The translations under genes and the position numbers were made by a program. This document shows, piece after piece, positions 26,303 to 33,917 of a stretch of DNA of 64,000 nucleotides. The DNA comes from Paenibacillus timonensis (lineage in GTDB: Bacteria; Bacillota; Bacilli; Paenibacillales; Paenibacillaceae). Numbering within the stretch: position 1 is the stretch's first letter; every line of letters begins with the position of its first letter. A model generated the notes under the pieces. That model saw only the letters and a program-made list of their open reading frames with translations, was not told the DNA's origin and did not search any database. The stretch spans positions 1 through 64,000 of the forward strand of contig NZ_JAKSXN010000003.1 in assembly GCF_022427145.1 (NCBI RefSeq). The letters are read 5' to 3'.

Positions 26303-26482
26303 TTAATCTTTCTCGTACTCTCGGAACATGGCCGAATCGTCGAGCACATAGCCATTAAACGCAAGCTCCAAGGCCTTCTTTCGACTATGCCCTCGCTTCT
26401 CCAAATCCTCCACGACAAAGCGAATCATCGCATCTCGGCGGGCGAGCCGTTCCATCTTCACCGGGTCAAAATTCGTACGCAT
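26303..26482 (-). CDS. Small helical protein (59 residues)
   Basis: A 59-residue frame starts at an ATG with a strong GGAGGAGG site and ends 27 bp before the hydrolase start. The sequence is charged and helical (KMERLARRDAMIRFVVEDL, then RGHSRKKALELAFNGYVLD). It is flanked closely by element genes on the same strand. No family was recognised. It is easily missed because of its length. Confidence 0.65.
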   Translation of the reverse strand: MRTNFDPVKMERLARRDAMIRFVVEDLEKRGHSRKKALELAFNGYVLDDSAMFREYEKD

Positions 26483-26497
26483 ACGGTCCTCCTCCTT

Positions 26498-26713
26498 TCA
26501 AAATCCAACCCGCTCCGGTACGTAAATCCCCGTCGTGCTCCAAGAGCGAGCAGCCGGATGCTTCACCCATACATGGCCCGAGGATATGACCAACAGATCA
26601 ATGTCCCGTCCTTGTACGTTTCCTCTGAGCAAATGCCCATGCGTTTGCCGTTCCACAAAACGAACCGTATCCAGCTTCAGCTCCCGCTTCAGCCAATCGG
26701 CCAGTCGTTCCAT
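26498..26713 (-). CDS. Small protein of unknown function
   Basis: This 71-residue protein starts at an ATG with GGAAGGGGGAG. Strands include DTVRFVERQTHGHLL and IDLLVISSGHVWVKH. It lies between the 59-residue gene and the VirB6-like gene in the same operon. The function is unknown. Confidence 0.6.
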   Translation of the reverse strand: MERLADWLKRELKLDTVRFVERQTHGHLLRGNVQGRDIDLLVISSGHVWVKHPAARSWSTTGIYVPERVGF

Positions 26714-26731
26714 CGTCCGCTCCCCCTTCCT

Positions 26732-28249
26732 TTATTTCAATTTTTTTATGATTTTTTTGGCGCGACCTTTGGCTTTTTGCCACGATTGCTTCACTTCTCC
26801 AACATGGTAAACAATCTCGCGTTTTGAAACGTCATACATCTCATGCGGTGTTGGGGCCTGGAAGATACTAAGCATTTGTTTTAATATCTTTTTGCGGAAC
26901 AGGAAGGCGCAGAAAAAGAGTAGCGCCACAAAGATTTGCTGCAGGATCAAAATACCGGAGCCGCGCGCCACCACATCGGCGACAAGCAGCGTGAACCCCA
27001 TATAGAAGCCGTAAATTACTTTCGTGCCAAGCGTCCCGATCAGCCAACCTACCCAACGGCGGACAAAAGCAAAGCCGCGCTCCGGAAACAAGCCGAGGAG
27101 CAGCAACACCGGTGCGAGGATGAGAATGGCCAGCGCCATTTCCTGTGCCAAGACCAGAATGAAAGATACGGTTCCGACAAAAAGCAGCAGGGTCAGCGTA
27201 GCGACAAGGGCAAGTACCGCAACCAAACACCGGATGGCCGCCGAACCGCCCATAAACAAGAGCGCCGTATCCGCATGGTCGCCATGATCCACGTTTTCGT
27301 CGCCCATGACTTTCCGCAAAATGTTCCGTTGATCCATACCAGGCGCATACTGACGCATCAAGTGCGCCCATTCATCCCCAACCTGCGCATCGATCGTCAC
27401 CTCTTCTTCTTCCGCCAGGTCCTGAACGGCTTCGACTTCCTCGGCAGTCATGCGAACGTCGTCCGAGTCTTGACGATTGAATTGACCGATCAACCAGGGA
27501 CGGTCAACAAACAGCTGCCAAAGCCGGTTGGATGTGGCCAACAGTTGCTGGTCCGCGGCGCCGGCAAGTCCCACCTTCAGTTCCTCACCGGTAACACGCT
27601 GATACGGTGCGGCAAGCGCCCCCATCGTCACCTGCGTCAGCTGGTCCATCGTCTGTGATACCGCGCGAATGCTTTGCCCCGCGTTGGTGAAAAACCAGTA
27701 GGTGCCGACCAGCACGACAATCGAGCCGATTACGCCGGACGTCAATCTTGTCGTCTGGTTGTTCCAGTAGCCCACTTTCACCATCCATGCAGCCAGCAGG
27801 ACAAGCGCCCACGGTAAAAACTTGCTGAATAGTCCGGTGCGCATGCCGTCCATTACCGGCAAAATCAGCGACAATTGTTCATTGACCAAATCCGTATGAA
27901 ACCCCAGTTGCATAAGAAAAATACACAATCGCGTAATAAACGCATTTAGCATAAACAGTCCGTTCGCTATCCAGTTAAGCAGTAACGAAAAAGGATCATT
28001 CAGCTTCATTTTCCATCCGGACCACTCAATCAAATCGTAACCTAAGTCCCAGATATAGCTATCGACCGGATACTGGCGGTAATCTAATGTTCGATCTCCC
28101 GGTTCGATGCCCATTTCGCGTTCGCCGGGCAGCAACTGATCGAACATATCCTCAGGAGCATCGGCATAGGCAGGAATGGAGCTCTGAAACACAATCAGGC
28201 CAGCAATGAGCAGCACCGTCAATAGCCCCAAGCAGCATCGTCGTCTCAA
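26732..28249 (-). CDS. VirB6/TrbL-like polytopic conjugation protein
   Basis: The protein has 505 residues with a signal-type N-terminus (about 1-29) and then membrane segments near 95-120, 145-165, 172-190, 330-360, 365-390 and 420-450. A polar loop (about 200-320, acidic stretch AVQDLAEEEEVTID) separates them. This is the VirB6/TrbL plan for the inner-membrane channel of type IV secretion. The start is a TTG inside a TTGA overlap with the VirB4-like gene, so translation is coupled. The neighbourhood (VirB4, TcpE, wall hydrolase) is what one expects for this protein. Confidence 0.85.
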   Translation of the reverse strand: MRRRCCLGLLTVLLIAGLIVFQSSIPAYADAPEDMFDQLLPGEREMGIEPGDRTLDYRQYPVDSYIWDLGYDLIEWSGWKMKLNDPFSLLLNWIANGLFMLNAFITRLCIFLMQLGFHTDLVNEQLSLILPVMDGMRTGLFSKFLPWALVLLAAWMVKVGYWNNQTTRLTSGVIGSIVVLVGTYWFFTNAGQSIRAVSQTMDQLTQVTMGALAAPYQRVTGEELKVGLAGAADQQLLATSNRLWQLFVDRPWLIGQFNRQDSDDVRMTAEEVEAVQDLAEEEEVTIDAQVGDEWAHLMRQYAPGMDQRNILRKVMGDENVDHGDHADTALLFMGGSAAIRCLVAVLALVATLTLLLFVGTVSFILVLAQEMALAILILAPVLLLLGLFPERGFAFVRRWVGWLIGTLGTKVIYGFYMGFTLLVADVVARGSGILILQQIFVALLFFCAFLFRKKILKQMLSIFQAPTPHEMYDVSKREIVYHVGEVKQSWQKAKGRAKKIIKKLK

Positions 28250-30738
28250 CGGTTCTCCCTCCCTTCCATATCGCCGGCTTTCGGCGTTGTATTAAAAATG
28301 GTGAGCAAATCATCCGGCGTCGGCTCGATATGCACCCTTCCAATTCGGCCTGTGATATCCTTCATATAGCAATCGCCGGCTTTAAGCTCCCGGAATGCCT
28401 GAATCATGTCCTCGTCCCCCCGATCCAAACCGAGCAGCGTCAAATTGTCCGCAATCGCACGAGGATCTTCCGTCCGGAAACAAAAAATGGAGCCGAGATT
28501 ATTTCTCGTCTCCTCGTCCGCTACATCGCCGGGGTTTTGGGTCGCAAGTAAGGGCACGACCTGAAAGGAACGACCCATCCGGATGATTTCATCGATAAGC
28601 AGCGCGCCTTCCGGAAAGGCGCGGAGAATCCAGCTCTCATCAATACCGAAGATTTTAAGTTGATCGCTTGGACGGTGAAACATATATTCACGCCCTAGTG
28701 CCGCGACCAAATACATGATGCCGATGCCGAACCGTTCGTTCGGCGTCAACGCCTGCTGCAGCCGTTCGGTTCGTTTCTTCGGCAAAGGTAACCCGGCAAG
28801 CGTAATGACGATAAACCGCGCGCCGCTCATATTCGCGTTTTCTTCCCCATCATGGGCGAAAATAAATTTGCCGAACGGACTTCGCGAATAGGACAACAGC
28901 CGGTTCACACAGCGCCGCGCTTCCACCCGGATCGCATCCACCGGCGAATCTTTCGCAATCCGCTCCATTTCTGTTATGAACACATGCAAATCCCGCTTGT
29001 CCTGCTCGAACGTACGCTCCACGGCCTCCATAATGGCGTCGGCCCGCTCGTCGTTCCGAGTGCCCTCCAACAGCAGGCTGAGGAAATCCAACACGATGCT
29101 GTGCGCGCGTTCTTCGCTTTTCGACATTCGGAACGGATTGAATTTTGTTGTCGATTCCGCCGAAAAGTTGAGCCGCACCATGTTTTTTTGAATATCCGGG
29201 ATGAGCGCGAAGCAGCTATCCTCATCCTTGGGATCGATGGAAAAAACGATGCCGCCTTGATTGTACCCGTGATAGAACAACGTCTTCTTCAACACCGACT
29301 TTCCCGAGCCGAGCGTACCGACGATGACGATTGCCCCGGAACGGTTCAATTCCTTGGACATCGGACGCTTCAGGTCGAGCAGCACCGGGATACTGTGCAA
29401 TGTCCGTCCGATATAGTCCCCGTCCGGATCGCCGATTTCCCGGGATCCGTGCAGCATGCCCACCGCCAAAAACTTCGGGTCCATCGGGATGCGGTTTTGC
29501 TTGTCCATCGCCGCTCCTGGCAAAAAAAGTTGAAACGCCCGCGCCTGATCCGCCGGAGAACGAACGATGCGAATTTGCTTGGTCGCGTACAACTGCAGCA
29601 ACTGCGCCGCGCGCTCCTCCAGTTCCTTACGAGAGCCTCCCGACACATTAAGCCATGCGGAAGACCAGACGAGCGGCATCCCTTTTTGCAATTTGTTCTC
29701 CAACACACGCCCGCGTTTGCCCGCCCATTCCAACGTGATCGGCGTCTCTTCGGACGCTTCGGCATATTCCCGGCGCTGGTCTTTCAGCACCTTCCGGTTG
29801 CGCTGCAGACCGCCGGCCGCCTCGTGCGGCGTTTGCACCTGAAAGTGTAGGCTGACTTCGGCGGGAAACGGCAGGTCCTCGAGCGCATACAGCCACTCGT
29901 CGCCAATTGCCAAAATCTCTTCCGGCACATCGACAACCGAAAAGAATGCTTGATAACTTCTTAAGCTTTCTTCGTCCTGATCGTCATGATGGACAACCAG
30001 CGTCTTCATCTTCTCTTCGCTGACCAAATCGGAAGCGAGCAAAATCGGCAGCGATTTTTTCGGGCGGAGCAGCACTCTGTCGCCTCTTACCCGCACTTCG
30101 CGCATCGCTTCCGGCGTCAAGATCAGTTCCGGTTCCTGGGAAAGTCCTCGGAAGAAGCCCCGGCGAAGCAACCATTCAATTTCTTGCGGACCGCATCGTT
30201 CGCCGTTTAAATGATGGTAAACGTGATTAAACTGCAGGCTCTCGGCGGATTTGGCCATATGCAGGCGCTCTTCCTCCAGTTCGCCGCGCTGACGGTACCA
30301 GAACTGCTCCTGAATTTGGCTCAGAAAAGCGGCGGCCAGTTCCTTTAACGTTTGGCCCGTTTTTCGAAACCCGGACAAATCAACTTCGGGAAACTGTTTT
30401 TGCACGTCGGAAAGCTGCACAATCAAATAAAGCGATCGCTGCCACGGTCGACGTGCGTCAAACCGTTGCATGACCGCCTTCACATATCGTTCGTGCTCCA
30501 CGCCCTGCCCTATTCGCCGCCGTCGCCAGTGTTCGGCATCCATCATCCGGGTTACCGACAACAACTGTCCATAGCCATGATAGCTATGCAAAAACTGCTG
30601 CATCTGGCTGACCGTGCCGCGCTTTTTCTCCGCAGACTGGTAGGCATACGGCTTCAGCGGTATGCGATACACCGCCCACGGCTTCAGAAGCGAATCGAAC
30701 AGCAGGTTTTGCTCCCAGTACAACACGGGGCATTTCAA
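28246..30738 (-). CDS. VirB4-like conjugation ATPase
   Basis: This 830-residue protein starts at a TTG with GGAGGTGA. The N-terminal half is the VirB4-specific region. The C-terminal half is the P-loop ATPase with Walker A VGTLGSGKSVL near residue 475, Walker B IFGIDESWIL and the late motif LLATQNPGDV. VirB4 is the conserved motor of type IV secretion and energises mating-channel assembly and DNA transfer. The length is usual for the family. It is translated directly before the VirB6-like gene and after a small gene and TcpE. Confidence 0.92.
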   Translation of the reverse strand: MKCPVLYWEQNLLFDSLLKPWAVYRIPLKPYAYQSAEKKRGTVSQMQQFLHSYHGYGQLLSVTRMMDAEHWRRRRIGQGVEHERYVKAVMQRFDARRPWQRSLYLIVQLSDVQKQFPEVDLSGFRKTGQTLKELAAAFLSQIQEQFWYRQRGELEEERLHMAKSAESLQFNHVYHHLNGERCGPQEIEWLLRRGFFRGLSQEPELILTPEAMREVRVRGDRVLLRPKKSLPILLASDLVSEEKMKTLVVHHDDQDEESLRSYQAFFSVVDVPEEILAIGDEWLYALEDLPFPAEVSLHFQVQTPHEAAGGLQRNRKVLKDQRREYAEASEETPITLEWAGKRGRVLENKLQKGMPLVWSSAWLNVSGGSRKELEERAAQLLQLYATKQIRIVRSPADQARAFQLFLPGAAMDKQNRIPMDPKFLAVGMLHGSREIGDPDGDYIGRTLHSIPVLLDLKRPMSKELNRSGAIVIVGTLGSGKSVLKKTLFYHGYNQGGIVFSIDPKDEDSCFALIPDIQKNMVRLNFSAESTTKFNPFRMSKSEERAHSIVLDFLSLLLEGTRNDERADAIMEAVERTFEQDKRDLHVFITEMERIAKDSPVDAIRVEARRCVNRLLSYSRSPFGKFIFAHDGEENANMSGARFIVITLAGLPLPKKRTERLQQALTPNERFGIGIMYLVAALGREYMFHRPSDQLKIFGIDESWILRAFPEGALLIDEIIRMGRSFQVVPLLATQNPGDVADEETRNNLGSIFCFRTEDPRAIADNLTLLGLDRGDEDMIQAFRELKAGDCYMKDITGRIGRVHIEPTPDDLLTIFNTTPKAGDMEGRENR

Positions 30739-30771
30739 CTTACTTCACCTCCTGTCATAAAAGGAGGGCAC

Positions 30772-31005
30772 TTACCGGATCCAGATGCGGTGACGGTCGG
30801 CAAAATCGTACATGCGCTCGAGCCATTGATCCAGTTCGTCCGCTGTCTGCGCCGTGCGAAAATTCGCTACATACGGGAACGAACGGAAACAAGCTTCACG
30901 GCTGAGCCGATCCGCAATCATCCGCCCTTTTTGCTCCACACTTATCGACTCGTCCTCCAAAATATCATCGATGCCGATCGACACATGATGACGCCAATTC
31001 CCCAT
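30772..31005 (-). CDS. Small conjugation-locus protein
   Basis: This 77-residue protein starts at an ATG with GAGGTGA eight bases upstream, just after the TcpE-like stop. Longer in-frame extensions would run through the tcpE-like gene and are not credible. It reads SIGIDDILEDESIS and ends in a helical, aromatic tail (WLERMYDFADRHRIW). It lies 33 bp before the VirB4 gene. It is probably soluble, with unknown function. Confidence 0.65.
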   Translation of the reverse strand: MGNWRHHVSIGIDDILEDESISVEQKGRMIADRLSREACFRSFPYVANFRTAQTADELDQWLERMYDFADRHRIWIR

Positions 31006-31013
31006 ATCCGGTT

Positions 31014-31718
31014 TCACCTCGCATGGATGTCGGCTCTTACTTGAGCCTTCCATTGTTCTTTGCCATTCTCTTTGAACTCCCGCTCCAATTGGAGCGGGGT
31101 GGCCGCGCTCCCGTACAACACACGATGTCCCTCGAGCCAGGCAGGCGGTACAATGGCCTGTTTCGGCTGCCGTTTGAGCGGCATGATCAACAAGCGGCCT
31201 GATCTTACCACCCAGCGCATGCGTACAAGTGCGGGAAGGAAGAGAACCCGAAAACCTTCCACCGTTCCAACCAACACTCCCTTGCGGCCGCACCACTCCT
31301 CGCCTCCTTGTTGAAGCGGCAGCCGTTCATAAGGACGGCAGTGCCCGATAAACCGAACCCGATGGGTACCGCCAGGTTGGCGGACCGCCTGCCAACGGAC
31401 CACCCATTTGGGCCGAACCAGAAAATGAACAATGTCCCGCAAATAGCGGGGCACCGTTTTGCCCGCCGGATCCAGTTTGACCGTATAATAAGCCGCGGCG
31501 ACCGGACCGACCGTCATTGTGATCACCCGATCGAACGGAAGCACTGTAAGTACGGGCAAGATGTAACAAAAAATGAAAAAGACGATAAGGAAGACAAGCC
31601 ACATGACGACGCCATCTTGCCGGATCGGCATCCATAACCTTATATCCCCAATATGGTAGATGAGCGGACGAACCCGATATAAGGCACGATACGATTCCGC
31701 TTTCTCCTGCTCGTTCAT
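31014..31718 (-). CDS. TcpE-family conjugation membrane protein
   Basis: This 234-residue protein has two adjacent membrane segments (about 38-60 and 63-82). They are followed by the family's hallmark, a conserved cytoplasmic stretch (VPRYLRDIVHFLVRPK then W). That matches TcpE of Gram-positive conjugation systems such as pCW3, a membrane component of the transfer complex. The C-terminal part is basic. It lies 4 bp after the TcpD-like gene. The order tcpC-tcpD-tcpE-virB4 is the known one. Confidence 0.85.
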   Translation of the reverse strand: MNEQEKAESYRALYRVRPLIYHIGDIRLWMPIRQDGVVMWLVFLIVFFIFCYILPVLTVLPFDRVITMTVGPVAAAYYTVKLDPAGKTVPRYLRDIVHFLVRPKWVVRWQAVRQPGGTHRVRFIGHCRPYERLPLQQGGEEWCGRKGVLVGTVEGFRVLFLPALVRMRWVVRSGRLLIMPLKRQPKQAIVPPAWLEGHRVLYGSAATPLQLEREFKENGKEQWKAQVRADIHAR

Positions 31719-31722
31719 CGTG

Positions 31723-31980
31723 TCAGCCCCCCGTCGTATCCGTCAGCCCGTCTACCGAAATGCCCAGCGTTTTGAGTACATAGAAAGCTAAATATTTGGC
31801 GATGCCGGGTGCAAAAACAAAAATACCAAGGATGATTGAAAGCATAATGTGCGACCAAAGCCGATTCGTTTCTCCGTTGGCGTACATTTTCACACCACGG
31901 TAGATAGCGATCGTCAAGAAAATCGCCTGCAGCAATCGTTTCAACACGAGCAAACCGGTTTGGACAAAATCCCCATCCAT
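31723..31980 (-). CDS. TcpD-like small membrane protein
   Basis: The protein has 85 residues from an ATG at 31980 with an excellent GGAGGTGA site. It has two membrane helices (about 12-28 and 45-72) separated by a short polar loop (YANGETNRLWSH). Small two-helix proteins at this position are TcpD or VirB2/VirB3-like subunits of the mating channel. The family call rests mainly on topology and position. Confidence 0.7.
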   Translation of the reverse strand: MDGDFVQTGLLVLKRLLQAIFLTIAIYRGVKMYANGETNRLWSHIMLSIILGIFVFAPGIAKYLAFYVLKTLGISVDGLTDTTGG

Positions 31981-32055
31981 ATCCCTCACCTCCAGGTCTA
32001 ACCAATGAATCGTGGTCCACGCGATCATGTTGATGGCTCGGATTTCGGTAAGTTA

Positions 32056-32871
32056 TTACTGCATAGCCGCCACAAAAAACTTTTGATTTTCTTCCGTTAC
32101 CTTCATTCGCCACACCTGCGCCAAACGAAAGCCGGTCGATGCGTCCTCGGCGGTAAATGAAACCGTAACGTCATAAGGTCCTTCTCCGGTCGCTTCCAAA
32201 CGATCTAACGCTACAAAACGCAACCGGCCGTTTAGCGGAACCATTTTGGCGTCTGCCGTTACATAATTGAGCAGGCTGCCAGCATCCTTGCTTTCGCATA
32301 TCGCTTTCAGGAAACTTTCCATGGCCGGACGCATCCGCTCTTTCACCGCGGCGGATGCCGCTGCTGCTTGCGGAATCTTCGGAACAACTGGTGGTTCCTG
32401 TAATGATCGAATGATCGGCGGATCGGTGACCGCTGCTCCTTTTGTTGCTTGAACCCAAACCGGCACTTCAACCTCCCACATCACCCACTCCGGATTGGCG
32501 GCAATAACGCGAACCCGGACCCGATAGGACGATCCGCCGCTAGCGGCGATGGTCAAAAACTCCGATGCCATCACCTGTTGACTCCGAGTGTTTGATTCGG
32601 CCTGTAAGGCAGCAACGCGGGCAAGCGCATCCGGATTGACATAGGGCTGCAGCCGCTGCACTCGCTCTTCCGGCAATTCCCCGCCGTCCCAGAGCATCCA
32701 TTCCCGGGCAAACCCGAGCGCCGTTTGGATCGCCATCTGTTGCTCGGCCGTTCGTGTAAGCAAGGCGGGGACTGGATCGGATTCCGTGCGAAATAGTGTA
32801 GAAACCGCCCCCAAACAGGAAAGCACTAGCATGCTCCACAGGAGCAGCTTCGACAGCCAACGAAATTCCAT
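32056..32871 (-). CDS. TcpC/VirB8-like conjugation protein
   Basis: This 271-residue protein has one N-terminal membrane helix (about 8-26) and then an extracytoplasmic part made of two similar domains of the NTF2/VirB8 type (about 50-150 and 170-270). TcpC of pCW3 is built this way and bridges the membrane and the cell wall in the mating channel. The gene is 6 bp downstream of the replication-relaxation gene. The second ATG (32871) is spaced best from GGAGGTGA. Confidence 0.8.
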   Translation of the reverse strand: MEFRWLSKLLLWSMLVLSCLGAVSTLFRTESDPVPALLTRTAEQQMAIQTALGFAREWMLWDGGELPEERVQRLQPYVNPDALARVAALQAESNTRSQQVMASEFLTIAASGGSSYRVRVRVIAANPEWVMWEVEVPVWVQATKGAAVTDPPIIRSLQEPPVVPKIPQAAAASAAVKERMRPAMESFLKAICESKDAGSLLNYVTADAKMVPLNGRLRFVALDRLEATGEGPYDVTVSFTAEDASTGFRLAQVWRMKVTEENQKFFVAAMQ

Positions 32872-32877
32872 GTCCAT

Positions 32878-33753
32878 TCACCTCCCTGCGATCGGGGACG
32901 GCTCACGCGGCTGTTTGCCGAGAAGCGGCAAATCTGCCTCTGCGGGCGGCAGCAGCGGCATCTCTTTCAACCGGATGCGCGACTCTCCCCCTCCCCACCA
33001 AAGTGCTTCCTCTACGCCTTTTCGCTTCCATTCGCTCTCGCTTATCGCCCAGACGTTCGGCAGCGGACGACCGAGCAGCGGCCCTTCGCCGAGCGCAGCC
33101 CAAAGACGCAACAGACGCTTCGGACGCGACTCGATCTTGGTTACAAACAGGACATGTACGGCCGAAACGGACTTCCACGCAGTGGACAACACCCGTCCGT
33201 ATAACCACAGCTTGTCCTGTAGTCTCCATTGGTTTTCGCTACCGGTATCGTACTCCACATGTAATACAAGCCGCCCTCGCCCCGGAAGCACATACGTGCA
33301 TAATCCGTCCGGACGCAGCAGCATCGTTTTTTTGCCGGAGTCTTTGAAATGAGCGTATTGTTCCGAGGCTTCCCGGGTCGATTGCCACTCCGTGACACCT
33401 TCACCTTCGCGGTGCAAACTGTGTTCGATGAGCGAAACAAAAAATGCGTTGGTTCCATACACATGCTCCAGTTGTACCGGCAACTTCTCCCATGCTTTAG
33501 AACGGAAACCATCTTCTTCACCGGCAAGCAGGGCAGCAGTTTTTGCCCCTTGGGCGGTCAGGCCGTATCCTACATGGTTAAGCCGAAGGAAGGGAAGCGG
33601 AATGCTGCGAATTAACCCTTGCCGGTTCAATTGACTGGCCATTGCGTAAAGCGTAGGCAACCGGTAATTCAGAACGATCGCCGCCTGTTTCGGGGTCATC
33701 GGTCCATATCGGTAGATGAGCGCAAGCAGCTCCTTTTTTGCCGCTTCGTACAT
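32878..33753 (-). CDS. Replication-relaxation family protein (initiator/relaxase accessory)
   Basis: The protein has 291 residues from an ATG at 33753 with AAAGGAGAG upstream. Residues 5-70 form a winged helix-turn-helix (YGPMTPKQAAIVLNYRL, then LNRQGLIRSIPL). The rest has the nuclease-like fold of the replication-relaxation family (HVEYDTGSE, then HVLFVTKIES). The conserved E..D..E acidic residues there may be catalytic. These proteins are found beside conjugation genes in Bacillota and are thought to start DNA processing. Four 12-bp repeats lie 100-143 bp upstream. Confidence 0.82.
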   Translation of the reverse strand: MYEAAKKELLALIYRYGPMTPKQAAIVLNYRLPTLYAMASQLNRQGLIRSIPLPFLRLNHVGYGLTAQGAKTAALLAGEEDGFRSKAWEKLPVQLEHVYGTNAFFVSLIEHSLHREGEGVTEWQSTREASEQYAHFKDSGKKTMLLRPDGLCTYVLPGRGRLVLHVEYDTGSENQWRLQDKLWLYGRVLSTAWKSVSAVHVLFVTKIESRPKRLLRLWAALGEGPLLGRPLPNVWAISESEWKRKGVEEALWWGGGESRIRLKEMPLLPPAEADLPLLGKQPREPSPIAGR

Positions 33754-33852
33754 GTCTCTCTCCTTTCCGCGCAGATGAGAACAAGTCCGGATCAACGCGA
33801 CCACCGGCTCATGCGCCGGTTGCGGTTTTGCGGCAATGTTTCCATCTATCCG

Positions 33853-33896
33853 TTTATCTCCATCTTTATCTCAGACTTGATCTCGGTTTTGATCTC
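33853..33896. repeat. Four 12-bp direct repeats (iteron-like)
   Basis: TT(T/G)ATCTC occurs at 33853, 33865, 33877 and 33889, spaced exactly 12 bp. They lie in the short gap between the coupling ATPase gene and the replication-relaxation gene. Regular spacing at about one helical turn is typical for binding sites of an initiator. No reading frame runs through all four. Confidence 0.7.
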
Positions 33897-33917
33897 TGAC
33901 TTTATTAGGCATGAGCC

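Noticed and set aside
28852-29850. 332-codon plus-strand frame opposite the VirB4 gene
   Set aside because: It is fully antisense to a conserved ATPase, with skewed Arg/His/Gln content and no ribosome site.
30772-31296. Longer 174-codon version of the 77-residue gene
   Set aside because: The extra N-terminal part lies inside the tcpE-like gene in another frame, while the ATG at 31005 has a strong ribosome site.
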